A stretch of 64,000 bases of DNA from Undaria pinnatifida (taxonomy: Eukaryota > Sar > Phaeophyceae > Laminariales > Alariaceae), in assembly GCA_012845835.1 (NCBI GenBank), contig JABAKD010000020.1:17272306-17336305 (forward strand). Reading direction: 5' to 3'. The notes under the pieces were generated by a model. The model was not told where the DNA came from, did not search any database, and saw nothing but the letters and a program-made list of their open reading frames with translations. Made by a program: the position numbers and the translations under genes. Of the stretch, positions 23,567 through 35,834 are shown one piece after another. Position 1 is the stretch's first letter. Each line of letters opens with the position of its first letter.

Positions 23567-24280
23567 CTACGCGTCCGTTACGCATCGAGTACACGTCGAG
23601 TAGACCGCGAATACACGTCGGGTAGACTTCGAATACGCGCCGGGTACGCGTCGCGTACGCGTTGCGTACGCGTCGGGTACGCGCTGGTTACCGTTGGTCA
23701 TGCGCTTGTTGCCCTTTGGCTACCGTCGGGTAGGCTTCGGTTACGCGTCGGGTTCGCGTCAGTTACGCATTAGTTACGCGTCGATTTCCGTAGCTATCGT
23801 CGGGTTCGCGTCAGTTACGCATCAGTTACGCGTCGGTTTCCGTAGTTACCGTCGGGTTCGCGTTAGTTACGCATCGGTTACGCGTCGGTTTCCGTAGTTA
23901 CCGTCGCGTTCGCGTCGAGTACGCGTCGGTTACGCGCCAGTTACGCATCAATTACGCGTCGATTACGCACCAGTTACGCGGCGGTTATCGTCGGTCACGC
24001 AGGTTGCCCTTCGCTTACCGCCGGGTACGCTTCGGTTACGTGTGATATACCGCCGGGTACGCGTCGAGTACGCGTCAGATTCGTGACAGTTACGTTATGG
24101 TGATGCGTCGGTTACCGTCTGGTACACGTCGGTGACGCGTCGGATACGCGTCGAACACGCGTTCGCGACGCGTCGGTTACCGCCGGGTATGCGCTGCTTA
24201 CACGTCATCTACGCGCCGGGTACATGCCGGGTGCACTTCGATCACCACCAGTTACGCGTCGGCTACATGTCGGTCATGGT
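23567..24280. repeat. 12-bp-type minisatellite with dense ACGCGT sites
   Basis: Over 700 bp of GTTACGCGTCGG-like units, most with the palindrome ACGCGT or near variants (GGGTTCGCGTC, ACCGTCGGGT). No stable frame runs through it. It lies in the gene-poor stretch between the two large divergent genes. Confidence 0.88.
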
Positions 24281-24379
24281 AACGTGCAACAAGAAATGCT
24301 ATCTCCCTCCCCTCCCCTCCCCCAAAAAATAACTGATACAAAACATCGCGCCGCGCGTCGTGTGTTGCCACCCACCGTC

Positions 24380-24560
24380 GCGCCGAGCCGCCATGCCGTC
24401 GCCGTCGCATGAAGTTCCACCGCGAGTTACGCGTAGAAGCCGCTTCCCCCGCTCTCGCCGCTGCTTGTAGCCGTGGAAGTCCCGTCCCGGCTACTTGGCA
24501 ACCCGCGTCGGTGGTTTCAAAGATGGGACGGCTCGGGTCATGCATGGACCGCGCGCGTAC
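24380..24560 (-). other. GC-rich segment, possible exon, unresolved
   Basis: Base composition here is exon-like, and a minus-strand frame begins at an ATG at 24543-24545 (MHDPSRPIFETTDAG). It could be the missing 5' end of the sphingomyelinase-like gene, but no phase-compatible donor is clear and the frame downstream is Arg-rich and not protein-like. A guess only. Confidence 0.15.
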
Positions 24561-24611
24561 TCCCTGCTAAAAATGTAAAAGGGCGTTTTCGTGGGGAAAC
24601 AGGGAGTGCTT

Positions 24612-24850
24612 AATGGCCGGTTGGTTGGTTGGGTGGAATGGCCGGTTGGTTGGTTGGGTGGTCCGTTGGGTGGCCGGTCTATTGGTTGGCCGGTCTGTTC
24701 GTTGCTTTGTTTGTTTGGTCGATCGTTTGGTTTGTTGGGTGGTATGGTTTGTCGGGTGGTCTGTTCGTTGGTTGGTTGGTCTGTTGGCGGGTCCGTTGGC
24801 TAGTCGGTTGGTTGGAACGTTTGTTCGTTGGTCCGTTGGCTGGTCGGTCG
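24612..24850. repeat. GGTTGGTTGGTC simple repeat
   Basis: GTTGGTTGGT / CCGTTGGCTGGTCGG words throughout. A similar tract is at 25145-25390. No gene. Confidence 0.75.
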
Positions 24851-25390
24851 ACGCGTTCCAAGACAGAGGTAACACTGTCGGGCCCCTTTCTTTCCCGGAT
24901 GACGGGGTTTCCTTAGCCCCTCTAGAGTCCCAAAATCCCTCCCTATACTAATTCCAAGTAATTTGTCCCCCAAAACGGGTGACCAGTTGAAAAAACCTTA
25001 CTGACCCAAAATCGTCGGAATCTCCTTGTTTGGCAATGTTATTTACGGGTTTGTTCGTCGGGTTGCTTTCAGTTTATTCAAAATAAACTTTAGGGTGAGT
25101 TAGAGTATTTTATCAAGCCAATGACCTTGCAGGGAAAACAGAGCCTCCGTAGAAATGGTCCGTTCGTCGGTCTGTTGGTAGTTTGGTTGATTCTGTGGGT
25201 TGGTCCGTTGGCTTGCTGACTGGTCGGTTGGTTTGTTGTCATGGTCGGTCGGTACTGTAAATCCGTCGGTTCGGTAGTCGGTCGGTTCGTTGGCTTCTTG
25301 CTGCGTTGATCGCTTGATCGATTGATTGATCGATTGGTTGGTAGGTCAGGCGGTCGGTCGGTCGATTCGGTCCGTTGGTCGGTCTTGGGC

Positions 25391-27055
25391 TGGGCTATCG
25401 CTGGCAGAGTTAACAAACTCCTGTCCCGTCCTGGTCACGGCCAACGGGCACCCACGGTTCACGCCACGCCAACGCCACGCCAACGCGCTTGAGAGACAGC
25501 GCCGACTGAGTAAAGATTTTGATATTCGATTCGGCGGGATGTAACGGGCGTGTGGATGCGTGCGTGTGTGGACACGAGCAACGGGTAGCGGTACATGGCC
25601 CCGTGCGGGGTCACGCATCGACAGCAGGCGGTTTTCGGGACGGGGTACGGGGTTCGTATATCGTTCTGCTCCGCCCCAGGACCGGGACACAGGTGGTTCA
25701 ACTCGCATCCACTCGGAGGAGATCCCATCCACTCGGAGATCCCAGTCTCAACATTTTTTTAACTTGGGCGACGAAGGTGCTGCGGAGAGGTATGGTCCAC
25801 CCTCGTGACGCTACGCTGAGGGTTGGTGCACAGCCTTTGTCGACCTAGAGGGTGGTGGCCCAGGGCAACTAGTCTCCGCGGCCGACGAAGACTAGCATGC
25901 TTTCCTATGTTGGGCATGATGCAGGCGGTGGTGGTTGTTGTTGGTGGTGGTGGTGATTGTCTCACACTAGTAATAGTTCGTTTCCTTACATCTAGTCCAA
26001 CCTCACGAAAAGATGGAAAAAATCCACGGGAAAGCACACCAAACAAACCCAGTCGGAGTGCCACAGCAGTACGGTGGCATTCGTACTACTATAATGGTGG
26101 ACCTATTTGCAATGGGTTCACGGGGAGTTGGAGTCGCTCCTTGTCTCCACCGAAAAAAGATTCCCTCTCCCGCCATGAGTTGAACAAGGACGCCCGAAAC
26201 ATCAAGCGAGCATCAAGCTTGTGACAGGAGGAAGGACCCTTGGCTCCCCCCAATGGGGCTCAACGGCATGGCCTTTCGGCGGATTCGACGAAGATCCAAG
26301 GGACGAAGATCCAGCGGATCTCTGCGCATGTGATACGATATTACGTTGTTACTGCTTCATTATACGAGAGACCTGAAGGCACGAAGTCTCTCCGCCCATC
26401 GGTCTAACAACAATTGGGGCTGGAGACTGGGGGTTGGGGCGCGCGCCACGGAGCAAGTTTATGTTGCAGTAGCTCCTTCTAACAGGCGGAAAAAACCACA
26501 TTGCAGGCGATGTCAATAGACTCGCACGTAAGAGCTACAGATGGGCGTACCAGGTACGAATTATCAGTAACGAGATATGCCTCAAACAAAATACGGTATA
26601 TACATACTGCAGGGATGCGTATCGACGAAACTCTCGATCTCGCAGCTGAAGTGTCTTTTTTTCATTAAAACAAAATATGTATGATAGCTGCACCGATTGT
26701 TTTTCACCGCCTCTTGTAACACGCGGGTTACAAGGCCTGGAAAATCGACCCGAATCTCTGGTATTGTATACGAAAAAATTACGTTCCCGGCGTTTTCGAC
26801 GCGGAGAACGACCAAATCGGGCTCTCTCTTTTCAGAACACGTGCCGCCTTTTGGAAACACGTGCTGCTAATACTTATACTACCGGTACGGCAGCATACAG
26901 TAGTATACAGTATATTAGACCTGTTCGTCACATCTCCGGGGGCTTAAATCGAAATTTCGACGGTCTGTCCGCAAGCGGACAAAAAAGTCAGGAAATGGCT
27001 CCAAGCTTTCCTGTAAGGCCGTTTCACCCTAAAAAGCGCAACAACAAAAACCGTC
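25391..27055. other. No gene seen
   Basis: Mixed sequence. 25400-25560 is GC-rich and contains CACGCCAACGC duplications. 25920-25960 is a GGTGGT tract. 26605-26680 holds a piece related to the inverted-repeat element at 41508-41733 (CGACGAAACTCTCGATCTCGC). Several frames exceed 90 codons but lack consistent composition or splice signals. Confidence 0.4.
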
Positions 27056-27057
27056 TA

Positions 27058-27836
27058 CAGTCAAACCCCGCTTAAAGACGCATATCGGTACTTTTTTTCA
27101 AGGCGTCTTTAACGCGGGGAATCGTCTTTAAGATTCCGGGGACGATAACGCACCATCCCCGGGGCCGATGGAGGCATAACATACATCAAAAGACGCGCCG
27201 TTGCAGCAGGTATACTATAACGAAACGAGAATCCACAAATCTGACCGTCACAACGTTGCCGTGGTTGAAAGTGTAATGTACTTAAAAACCAAGTTTATAC
27301 AGTAGTTGCCGCACCCCACCGCCCGAAATAAAATGCTCCGAGAAGTGGGTTCAATGTTGCAGGATGAAGGTTATTATGACTGCAGTGAACTCTCTCTCTC
27401 GGTTGGTGTCGACTGTGTTTTTCTTATTATCTTCTCGTCCTCATGTTGGAAACCTCGCCGATATATCATTCACCACCTCTGTTCCAACTTTGACATGTCA
27501 AATCCTACCTGATAAGGACACAGATGGACATCAACTCAGAAAAACGGTGAAGATAAACAACGCTAGACAACAACAAGAGAACCGTACATCACAAACAGGC
27601 CCATTGCTATATGCCCTCCACAAAAAAAAAAAAAACTACCGCCCCCACATGTCGCCAAGAGTGGCCTGCACCTCGCCCCCCTGCTTCGCTCTTCGGTTGA
27701 CTTGAGTTTCATGAGTGAACGAATGCACAGTCCTCGAAAGAAGGTACAGGGTTTCGCTGTACTCGCCGTTCTTCCCTTTCGCGTTGAAAAAGGAGCGGCA
27801 CTCCTCGAGGCGAGAGCGGACTCTATCCATGTCCAC

Positions 27837-27871
<35 letters not shown>

Positions 27872-28046
27872 CCGCTCTCTGGCAGTCTACAGGTGTGCTG
27901 CACCATTTTTTGGGGGGCCCCGCAGCGTAAACAATACACCCCCCCTTAAACTTGTACATCTGCGGGGCACCCTGGTTCAGATTTTTTTGTCGTCTTTATA
28001 GCGGGGAGTTGACTTAAGAAGTGCGTCTTTAAGCGGGGTTTGACTG
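27058..28046. mobile_element. Pogo/Tc1-mariner-like element, TA-flanked, non-autonomous or decayed
   Basis: Left end CAGTCAAACCCCGCTTAAAG and right end its exact inverse, with at least 24 bp of perfect terminal inverted repeat and TA on both outer sides (27056-27057 and 28047-28048). The CAGT start and TA target duplication are typical of pogo/Tigger-like members of the Tc1/mariner superfamily. The 989-bp interior is too short for a full transposase. It carries a CAG/GCA microsatellite at 27838-27870 and a minus-strand coding-like stretch (27640-27835). Confidence 0.82.
27640..27835 (-). pseudogene. Coding-like stretch inside the pogo-like element
   Basis: Minus-strand frame with ordinary protein composition (MDRVRSRLEECRSFFNAKG, then SETLYLLSRTVHSF) flanked upstream by a triplet repeat that would read as poly-Cys. 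No DDE motif or DNA-binding domain is visible. It may be a transposase remnant or captured host sequence. Confidence 0.3.
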
Positions 28047-28048
28047 TA

Positions 28049-30950
28049 TCTGGTACATGTTTTCCCGAGATACATCGCTTCCGAAACCGATTTGGAGGGA
28101 CCTGTACTGCCGTGCTGCCTAGTCAACATATCTACCAAACTGCAATTCGAAAGAAAGAAATGGCCAACGGCGCAGAAGTACCTCTGGATTGGCTGGATCG
28201 TTTGGAACTCGAGAAGAGCGGGGGTGGTTCAACTGTTTCTTGGCTCAAACACGCCTGCAAAGGTGCTGAAACCTATACTTGCGGGGGGGGGGATCCTGAA
28301 AATCAGCGCCTTTGTGTCGAAATAGTTATCTGGTTGTAAGAAGTGGCCTCAGTACTCATGCGGGTGTATTGGGTGTGCTGCATGACCCTTGCTGTTGAGT
28401 TATTGTAGAATACTGCTATCATACCGGTTTTCATGTGAGGGTGACAGCAGATGAACCCGCTGGCAACAAGGCATTAACAAACTTCCATGCTGCTTATGTC
28501 TGCGTTTACAGAGAGCCACAGCAAGTGTCTTGCTGTTCCGTTTTTCCTTCTTATTTCTTCTGGTATGCGTTCTTCACATTGAGCTGACCTTTCCACCCGT
28601 CTACATCCAGCAGAACCAGTGTCCGTGCCGACGATTCATCCTATTAATAGAGAGAAGCTCTGTGGTCACAAACTACACAACAAAGATACACATCGCGAAC
28701 ACAGGTAACGTTATCTGGCCAAGCAATGCCAAACACAACGAAAAACAAAGGCGGAACATGCGCAAGCCAGCACACACCAAACCCCTTGCAAGGAAGAAAG
28801 AGAAGAAGAAAAGAAAACAGAAACAAGACAAACAAGAAAAACACCGGGGTGCCCGGTCTAAGAGCGTCCATAAAAGAGAAAACGGAATTAAGAGCGGTCA
28901 GACCGGCTTGCCGCGCCTTGTAGCGCCTGCACCAAATACCTATATATATACCTGGTATATGACTGCGACGCCCACACTAAAATCTACCAGGTGCCTGGTA
29001 TATGATACCCAATCTGAGATAGACGTATGTCGTCAAGACACGATCGCATTCTTGCGCCTGTCGACTAAGTTTTCTTTTTCAACACGAGGCAGGTGCGTGA
29101 GTAGGTTGCCCGTTCCCTTCGGTGCCCGACAGTATATGCACTCGTAGAGGGCACTTTGTATCAGTTGACCGTTATCGTAAAACGTCCAAAAAACGGGTTT
29201 CCCGACGTAAAGAGCACCCTAGATAAGAGCATTCGGGACTTAAGAGCGGTCAAATCTGCACGTCCCGCCATACCAAAAACCATGCATAGCCCGTTGCAGG
29301 TATGACAACTGCGTAGGTAAGCCGTAAGCGCCCGTTTCGGTTTGGTTCTTCACGGGGTGCTCTTAAGCCAGGATACCCACTGCTTGTATTTGTATTTCTC
29401 AGCGCGCAAAGCTCGGCCACAACGAGAGAGTTTCCCCCCACTAGAAACGTGTCCCAAGACGTACTGGGAGCGAAACCGGTTCCCGTTAACTACAGTAGGA
29501 GTCCCCCAATAAGGCGGTCTGAGTAAGACGTTACCGGTATCCCGATACAAGGCGGTCGAGATCGCTTGCCGCGACTGGGGAATTGCACTAAAGTACTCAC
29601 AACCCGGAATGACTAAGGCGGCTTCCCCCGATAAGGCGATCATAGTGCTCTCACACACCGCCGCCTTACTGGGGGCCCTCTAACTTCTGCACTGGGAACA
29701 ACAACGGTTCGAAGAAGTACTGGGAGCGAAACCGGTTCCAAGAAGTACTAGGAGCGAACCGGGTGCAAGAACTACTCGTACGACCACTGAACCCGGGCGT
29801 GGTAGACGCCTTCGATGAGTAGCAAGAAGACAACACGCATACTTGGCTCCGTTTCGCAGTATGCGTGGGGTTTTGTAGTGTCACCACGGGATTGTGCACA
29901 CCAGGTAGCTGGTGCTCCGTCGCCGTTAGGCCGCAATCGCCCCATTTCATATAACGTTTCTCTAGGAAATAACTCAGTACGTGCGGACCTCGGGTGTGAT
30001 GGATGCTGCATTTCTGTCATGCTGTATATACCTGTATACCACAAATACGTACCAGGTATGCGAATCGCGGTTTTATCAACTTCTACAATATGTGCAGTGG
30101 AGTGAGCGCGCAGCGTACCAAGTACTGAAGGACCACGTTGTGCGTGTGACGTGACCTACACCTACTCGCACCCTTGCTTGCATGTTTCGGACACAAGAAC
30201 AAAACAAAATGTATCATCCCCTAACCCCGCAGTGGTTGATGTGGACGAAGCTCCAATCGCCATTTGCCGTGGACATCTTTCTCTCACGTTCCAGAACGGC
30301 AACACACAACAGAAGCAGCAGGGGTAAAGTAGTCGTTTGAAAAGGGCTACGTGCAGCTACTCCCCGTGCAGGTGCGTATCAAACCGCCTCCTGTACGAGG
30401 TAGGCTACAGCAACGAGGCTCGAACATTGCGAGTAGCCGTTAGCTTTACGTAACACTTGCCAGCCATAGATACCAGGCACGAGGCATGGATCGCTTCGCA
30501 AAAAACGTTAAAAAAACAACAGTTGACGGAGCTGCGAGAATTCCAAGCCTTCCTTACGACCGGCTCGGCAGCTCGGCAGCAGGATTCAAAGGACTTTCTT
30601 TTGAGCGATTGTGCCTTGATCTCATGACTGGCTTAGGCTTGAAGTTACCATTCTGCGCTTTTTCCCCTAATTTTATGCTTTCTTTTACTGGCATGTGTAT
30701 ACTTGCAATTTTTTTCCGCCCGTGTATGCCTGTTACGCTCCTAGAGAGCCCACGTAAACCCTGTACAGCCTCAAAACCCCTCGCTATACCAATTCCAAGT
30801 AACTTGAAAAAAAACGAACCCCCAGGTGTGAAGGCGTTTAGCTACTTTCATGCAAAAAAAAAAACGGCGCCACTTCATGCTCTCCTCAGGACGCGGGGAA
30901 TCCGCAAGGAATATTTGGTCAAGTAGTCGCGAGTGAACTGAAAGACCTAA
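28049..30950. other. No gene seen; short repeats
   Basis: Contains dispersed repeat E at 28556-28690, AAGAGCGGTC words (28895, 29245) and AAGGCGG words (29510-29640), and a CTGGGAGCGAAACCGGTTCC motif at 29465 and 29722 with a third partial copy. Plus-strand frames at 28530-29147 and 30486-30926 are long but cross these repeats and have no supporting signals. Confidence 0.4.
28556..28690 (+). repeat. Dispersed repeat E, copy 1
   Basis: Shared blocks TTCTTCACAT, CTACATCCAGCA, CCAGTGTCCGTGCCG and ATAGAGAGAAGCTCTG recur in order at 33107-33245 and, more diverged, at 57636-57750. All three are on the plus strand. The family is unknown. Confidence 0.5.
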
Positions 30951-30954
30951 CAAT

Positions 30955-31246
30955 GTGGCCGCCCGGATCTTCGAGGGTAGTTTTACGCTCTCTCATTGGC
31001 TGAGGGCTACGTGGTGGTCCGCAGGTCGGAATAGTAAAGAAATTTCCAATAAGCGGCGCAGCTGCGTTTCTCGCCCATTTCTGGCCCGTTTGGGGTCCGG
31101 GTTGGGGTCAGGGTTAGGGTTAGGGCTGGGGTTAGGGCTAGGGCTAGGAGGTGGGTTGGGTCTACGCCCGTACCTCTATCCGACCAGGAAGTGCTTTCTG
31201 CTCGCAAACGCGAACAGCCCACCGCCCCAAAGATCCGGGCGGCCAA
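30955..31246. mobile_element. Short inverted-repeat element, about 290 bp
   Basis: GTGGCCGCCCGGATCTT at the left is mirrored by AAGATCCGGGCGGCCAA at the right. A clear target duplication is not visible. The inside holds telomere-like repeats. Confidence 0.4.
31092..31156. repeat. Interstitial telomere-like repeat
   Basis: GGGTTAGGGTTAGGGCTGGG and variants: about ten TTAGGG-type units with substitutions. A smaller GGTTAGGGTTAGGGTTAG lies at 32413-32432. Embedded in ordinary sequence, so not a chromosome end. Confidence 0.7.
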
Positions 31247-34200
31247 CTTGCTAGGTGAGCTCTCCGAGTAAACGCTTCGCCAAATATACAAACGACTGGG
31301 AAATTGAGTAACAGTTTCACAAAAAATGTCCACTTTGCTCGGATTTTGAAAAACTGATGAAAAATAAAAAAAATCATATGCTTTTTGCCATTTTTCCCCT
31401 TTTTTCAGCCCAATACTTGACTACCTCAAATGGCGACATTTTTTCCCTGTCCGCACATTTTTTGGGTACGTACGCAGTACTCGTAGTGTTTCAAGATATT
31501 CGCGAAAACCCCAGCTACCTTTTGGTGAAAGCCGTTTCTTCGTACGTGCTGTAGTCATGGTGCGGTGCTACAGTAGCTCGCAAATGTATCAAATCGTGGA
31601 TTTCGAAGCAATTTTTCGATTTTCCTATTTGGTGATGCTGGCTGGCAAGTCCGAGTTCACGAAATGACCTCATGCGTCTTTTCTGGTTGCCTACGACTGC
31701 TGGCCGTTGCACCCGACGCCCTCGCGCACCTCATAGTGAGCGTGGTTCAATTTCGCGGTCTGTGGCTGTGGCTGTGGCTGCTTGTGAGGAGTGACGGAGT
31801 GATGGAGTGATGGAGTGATGGAGTGATGGAGTGATGGAGTGATGAGATGTAGCTGTTCCCAAGTGAAGTGCAAACGCTCAATGGGAGGATATTCGTTTTT
31901 GCTCCTTTTGTGTCTTGTGAATTTCGACGATTTTCGATTTTCGACGATTTTCGACCACTGCAGCACCCCAAAGTCGAGGTGAAGACCTCCGCTGCAAAAG
32001 TGCGGACGGTCACTCTGAGTAGAATCACGAGCTGCTGTGAATTCAACACTACAGTATGCGTTAATACCCGCTATCTGCTGAGGCACCGAGTAGTTGAAGG
32101 TCGGAGTGCAACGTGATAAAATGCGGCGTAATTGACTGCACCAAAAAAAAATGTAGACATTAGAGTGAACCGGAAATCCTGGGATGAGGGGTGATGGTTA
32201 AGATCTCCCGCGGCCTCGAAAAAAGGTCCAACTATGACGACAAAACTGCGGGCATTATGGATACTCGTATACGTCTAGACTGGTTGTAGCCGTCGGCGTG
32301 GGAGCAGGGTGCCAAGGAGACAGAGTAGTGATGACACATTATTTGGCATTTCCAACCATTTTACCCCGGTGATGCCATTAGGGGACCCTTCCACCGGTAC
32401 AGTGTATTTCGTATGGGTTAGGGTTAGGGTTAGTGAAGCAGAGTTGAAAAAACACAAAACACAATAACCCCGTCGGCGGCAAACAACTTATCCAAGGTTA
32501 CTTTGGAGGGCTCAGGTCCGAGTGGGATCCAAGGCAGTATTACCAAAGGGTATTAGTCCGTTCGACCACTACTAAAAGGTTGCCCAATTGTCTACCCAAA
32601 ACTAAGTCTTATAACACCTTTCCCCCCCCCTGGGCCGGGGAGACAGCAGGTCGGTCCGGTATCAAGCGAGATGAGAGGGTAAAATGGTCAGGCGATGCAG
32701 TTTGCGCTTCCCAGCCAACGGAAAAGATTAAATGATCCTCAGAGAACAAAAGGGAGAAACAACATCTTCCGGTTTTGATGACGGTTGCGAGAAGTAGGAT
32801 ATAGCGCTGCTGCCGAACCGGTTGTAAGAACTACTGGGGGAGAGAAAGCACACAGTTATTAGCTGTCCAATTCGTGGCTTCCTGCCCCAACATTAGCCTC
32901 TTGTCGAAGTATTAGGCTGCATTAGCCGCTTTCGAACACTGCCGGGACATTTTTTGCGTGAGTATACCTGGCAGGCTTTATTAATCTATCAACAGCAGCG
33001 TAACAACGTTAGTATAACCTCCTTCGGGATAAAAGCATAGCGATCAAGAAAACGACGATTGCGGTTTTTATCAACCTAATGTGAGCATGCAGCAGTCGTT
33101 GCGAACTTGTTGCTGTTCTTCACATCCAAGCTGATAGTACTACCCATCTATGTCCAGCACAACCAGAGCCCGTGCCAATGCCTCATATAGAGACGAGCTC
33201 TGGGTAGTATGTGCATGATGTACATACGAGTATCGCAAATCAATAATTGCTGCGCGAATGCCGTACAGCTCCTTGCGTTAAGTTCGCTATGACCGGTATT
33301 TGTATTACGGTCTTAGAAGCACGTGGGTGCGAACACCCCCTCTAATCCACTCCCCCGCAAGCAGTACTTATAGCATATGTTGCGCTTCGCGGAGACCGAC
33401 ACAGCTTCGACCCGGGCGGATTAGGCCCATACGCGAGGGCGGTTGTGATCTTGCACTGTTTCATCGCAGGTAAGGTGCTTGCATAACACGGATATTCTGG
33501 AATGCATTAGCATTTTCTCGTGGAATCACTGCTACCGGTGAAACGACAGCTTGACGCTATGTGGACCGATATAACGTACGAGGGACAGGAAGAAAGGATT
33601 GCGTGCTGTATTTTTTTTAAAGTATTATAATGTGTTGGGGTGGGTGTAGAGTAAATGGAGAGTGTACAACGCCTTCCAGGTCAGATAGGAATAATGCCTG
33701 CGATGTGCTTGGGAAACTTTTTTTCCTATCACTGTGAAAGTATGCCCAACACGAATTTACTGGAAAATTATTGACGGAAATTTCCAGCAACGTTCTTGCA
33801 CAACACAGCATAAATCAATGCGCCTTCTTCGTAGATGGGGATATTGTGCCCTAAAAACTGGGGGACAGTCGGCATTCATTTTGTGTGGGCAATCCTCGAG
33901 ATGCATTGGAGTAGTACCACCGTGTGCGCACGCACGTGCGCGCCCCCTCACAGAACTTCACCCGCGCTGCTGTCCGGCAGCCTTTCACACGTGGCTGCCA
34001 TCTGCCACTAGGACGCGGCTGCGCACGACTGTAACGGAAAACGCGAGACACACACATGGTGAGCAAAACAACGGCGGGCGTGTGGCGACATACACAACCA
34101 AAGACGAGAGCACGGATGTGTATGGCGACAAACGCGAAGAAGACAACGCAGCAGCAGTTGTAGTACTTCAGTAGTAGCCCACCGCAGCACAGTAGTCGTG

Positions 34201-35450
34201 AGAGGGCCCTCCCGGCCTGGCTATGGTGGCACAGCCGCATCTACTTCGTGTCCGTGCCCTACAGGGCTGGGTGGTGATTGATGTAGGGCGTTTGGAGGGG
34301 GGGGTGATATCGTTGTGTGGGGGGGGTGGGGTGTGTGAGGCAATGAAAACTGGCTTGCTGCTTGCAGTATCAAGGATCAACTTCAACCAAAGAGCCCCCC
34401 TCGCAGGATTTACAACCCCCTGTGTTGCGGTTTGGAATCGTTCGGGTTCAATTATTCGGCGACGACGCGCTATAACTCGACTAAACCGGATACCGGATAT
34501 GCCCCGCGTACTACGGCTGCCTTGCTGCCTGGCGCTCTGATGTACGAGCTACTCTGCTCTGTACCAGCTCAGTCACAGCAGGTATACAACGGGCACCTGA
34601 CACCTGACTACCCGACTGCCGATCGCTACGTATGATCATACACTGGCTACTGGGTGAGGAAATTGCTCGAGGGCTTCGAGAAACGTCGCGGAAACGTCCG
34701 GCCATGACCACAAAACATAAACACTCATCACAGGGCAGCCCCAACTATTGCCAGCCCCGACACTTGGACACGGAAGGTCAGGGTATGTAGGAGTAGACTA
34801 CCTCGTACACCCGAGCTCAGACTGCGAATCTCTGGTCGAGACGGGGTACACGCAGCCTGATGAGAGAGGCAGCAGCAAGCAGAGTTTCCGCGGAGATATT
34901 TCCTTTTTACGTTTCTTCTGTTCACGCCGGACCCGAAATTCGTCGAACTCACGGCTGACGTCCTTTAAAATATTGTTTTAAGATACCGTCGTCCTTCTAA
35001 ATTTCTCACCTGTGCCAAAATAAATCAGTGTAGAAAGCCCTTTTGGGGCGTGATGTCCGAGGTGGTCCACGACTGATATTGGTAGATGATCCCGTGCGTC
35101 AAAGGTGGAAAGCTGAGCGGCTTCCACCTTCCAGCAAAGCCTTCGTTGTGCTGTGGGTCGGCAGCACTGGCAGCAAGCAACAAGCAACATAGCCTTTGTA
35201 GGTCCCCAGAACCCTATTCAATAAGGCCTACATATCAAAATGAACTCCTTTTGTGTTGACCAATGAGATTATTTCGTCCTTTTTCCGCCGCCTGCCACCT
35301 GCCACCGCAGAGACCGTACGTAAACGCATAGATAAGTCCCCGGTGTACTGGTCTAGCAACCCACTACCAGCGTGCCGCCCCACAAGGCGAGCAAGAACCA
35401 CCCGAAGCAGCGGGTGCTTGTAGAAACCTCAGAGCAATCTTCCCCGCAGC
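31247..35450. other. Upstream region of the presequence protease gene
   Basis: No gene seen. It holds 9-bp GAGTGATGG tandem repeats at 31793-31850, a short telomere-like run, dispersed repeat E at 33107-33245, and an AAATTCGTCGAACTCACGGC block at 34935-34975 also found at 36750. The last 150 bp before the ATG are GC-rich with no TATA box. A CTTCCCCGCAG immediately before the start codon could be an acceptor of a 5'-UTR intron. Confidence 0.4.
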
Positions 35451-35834
35451 ATGCCGAGGATTGGGCTCGTGGTCGTCGCAACGCTGGGGGGCGCGCAGAG
35501 GGCGGCCGGCTTCACAATGATGTCAAGCGCTCTGCGACGGGCGGGCTCTTCCGGAGTCTTGGGAGCGAGGAGAGGGGTGACTGCCTTCCTTGGAGGGGCC
35601 CCGTCAATGCCAGCGTCGGGCCCCTCGCAGTCTCGATGGACCAGCACGGTGATGTCGGCGACGGTCCCTGCGGGGCCGACGTTGTCCGTTCGCAAGAAGG
35701 AGTCCGTGTCGCACCCGGCCTATGATGTGCTCGAGGAGGACTTCGTGTCGGAGTACGGGGCCACCACGACCCTCTACAAGCACAAGAAGTCGGGTGCCGA
35801 GATCCTCAGCGTGCAGATCGATGATGACAACAAA
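35451..35834 (+). CDS. PreP exon 1: targeting peptide and first conserved segment
   Basis: The first ATG (35451) gives MPRIGLVVVATLGGAQRAAG then F, a short hydrophobic core followed by a small-residue-Phe motif. That resembles a signal peptide plus the Phe-containing cleavage site of stramenopile plastid presequences. In-frame ATGs at 35517 and 35520 begin an Arg/Ser-rich segment (MMSSALRRAGSSG) typical of mitochondrial presequences. The conserved protease sequence starts near HPAYDVLEEDF. Donor gtgagt after 35834, followed by a G-run. Confidence 0.8.

Noticed and set aside
30486-30926. 146-codon plus-strand frame
   Set aside because: It crosses an AATTCCAAGTAAC repeat word found in several non-coding places in the window and has no recognised domain.
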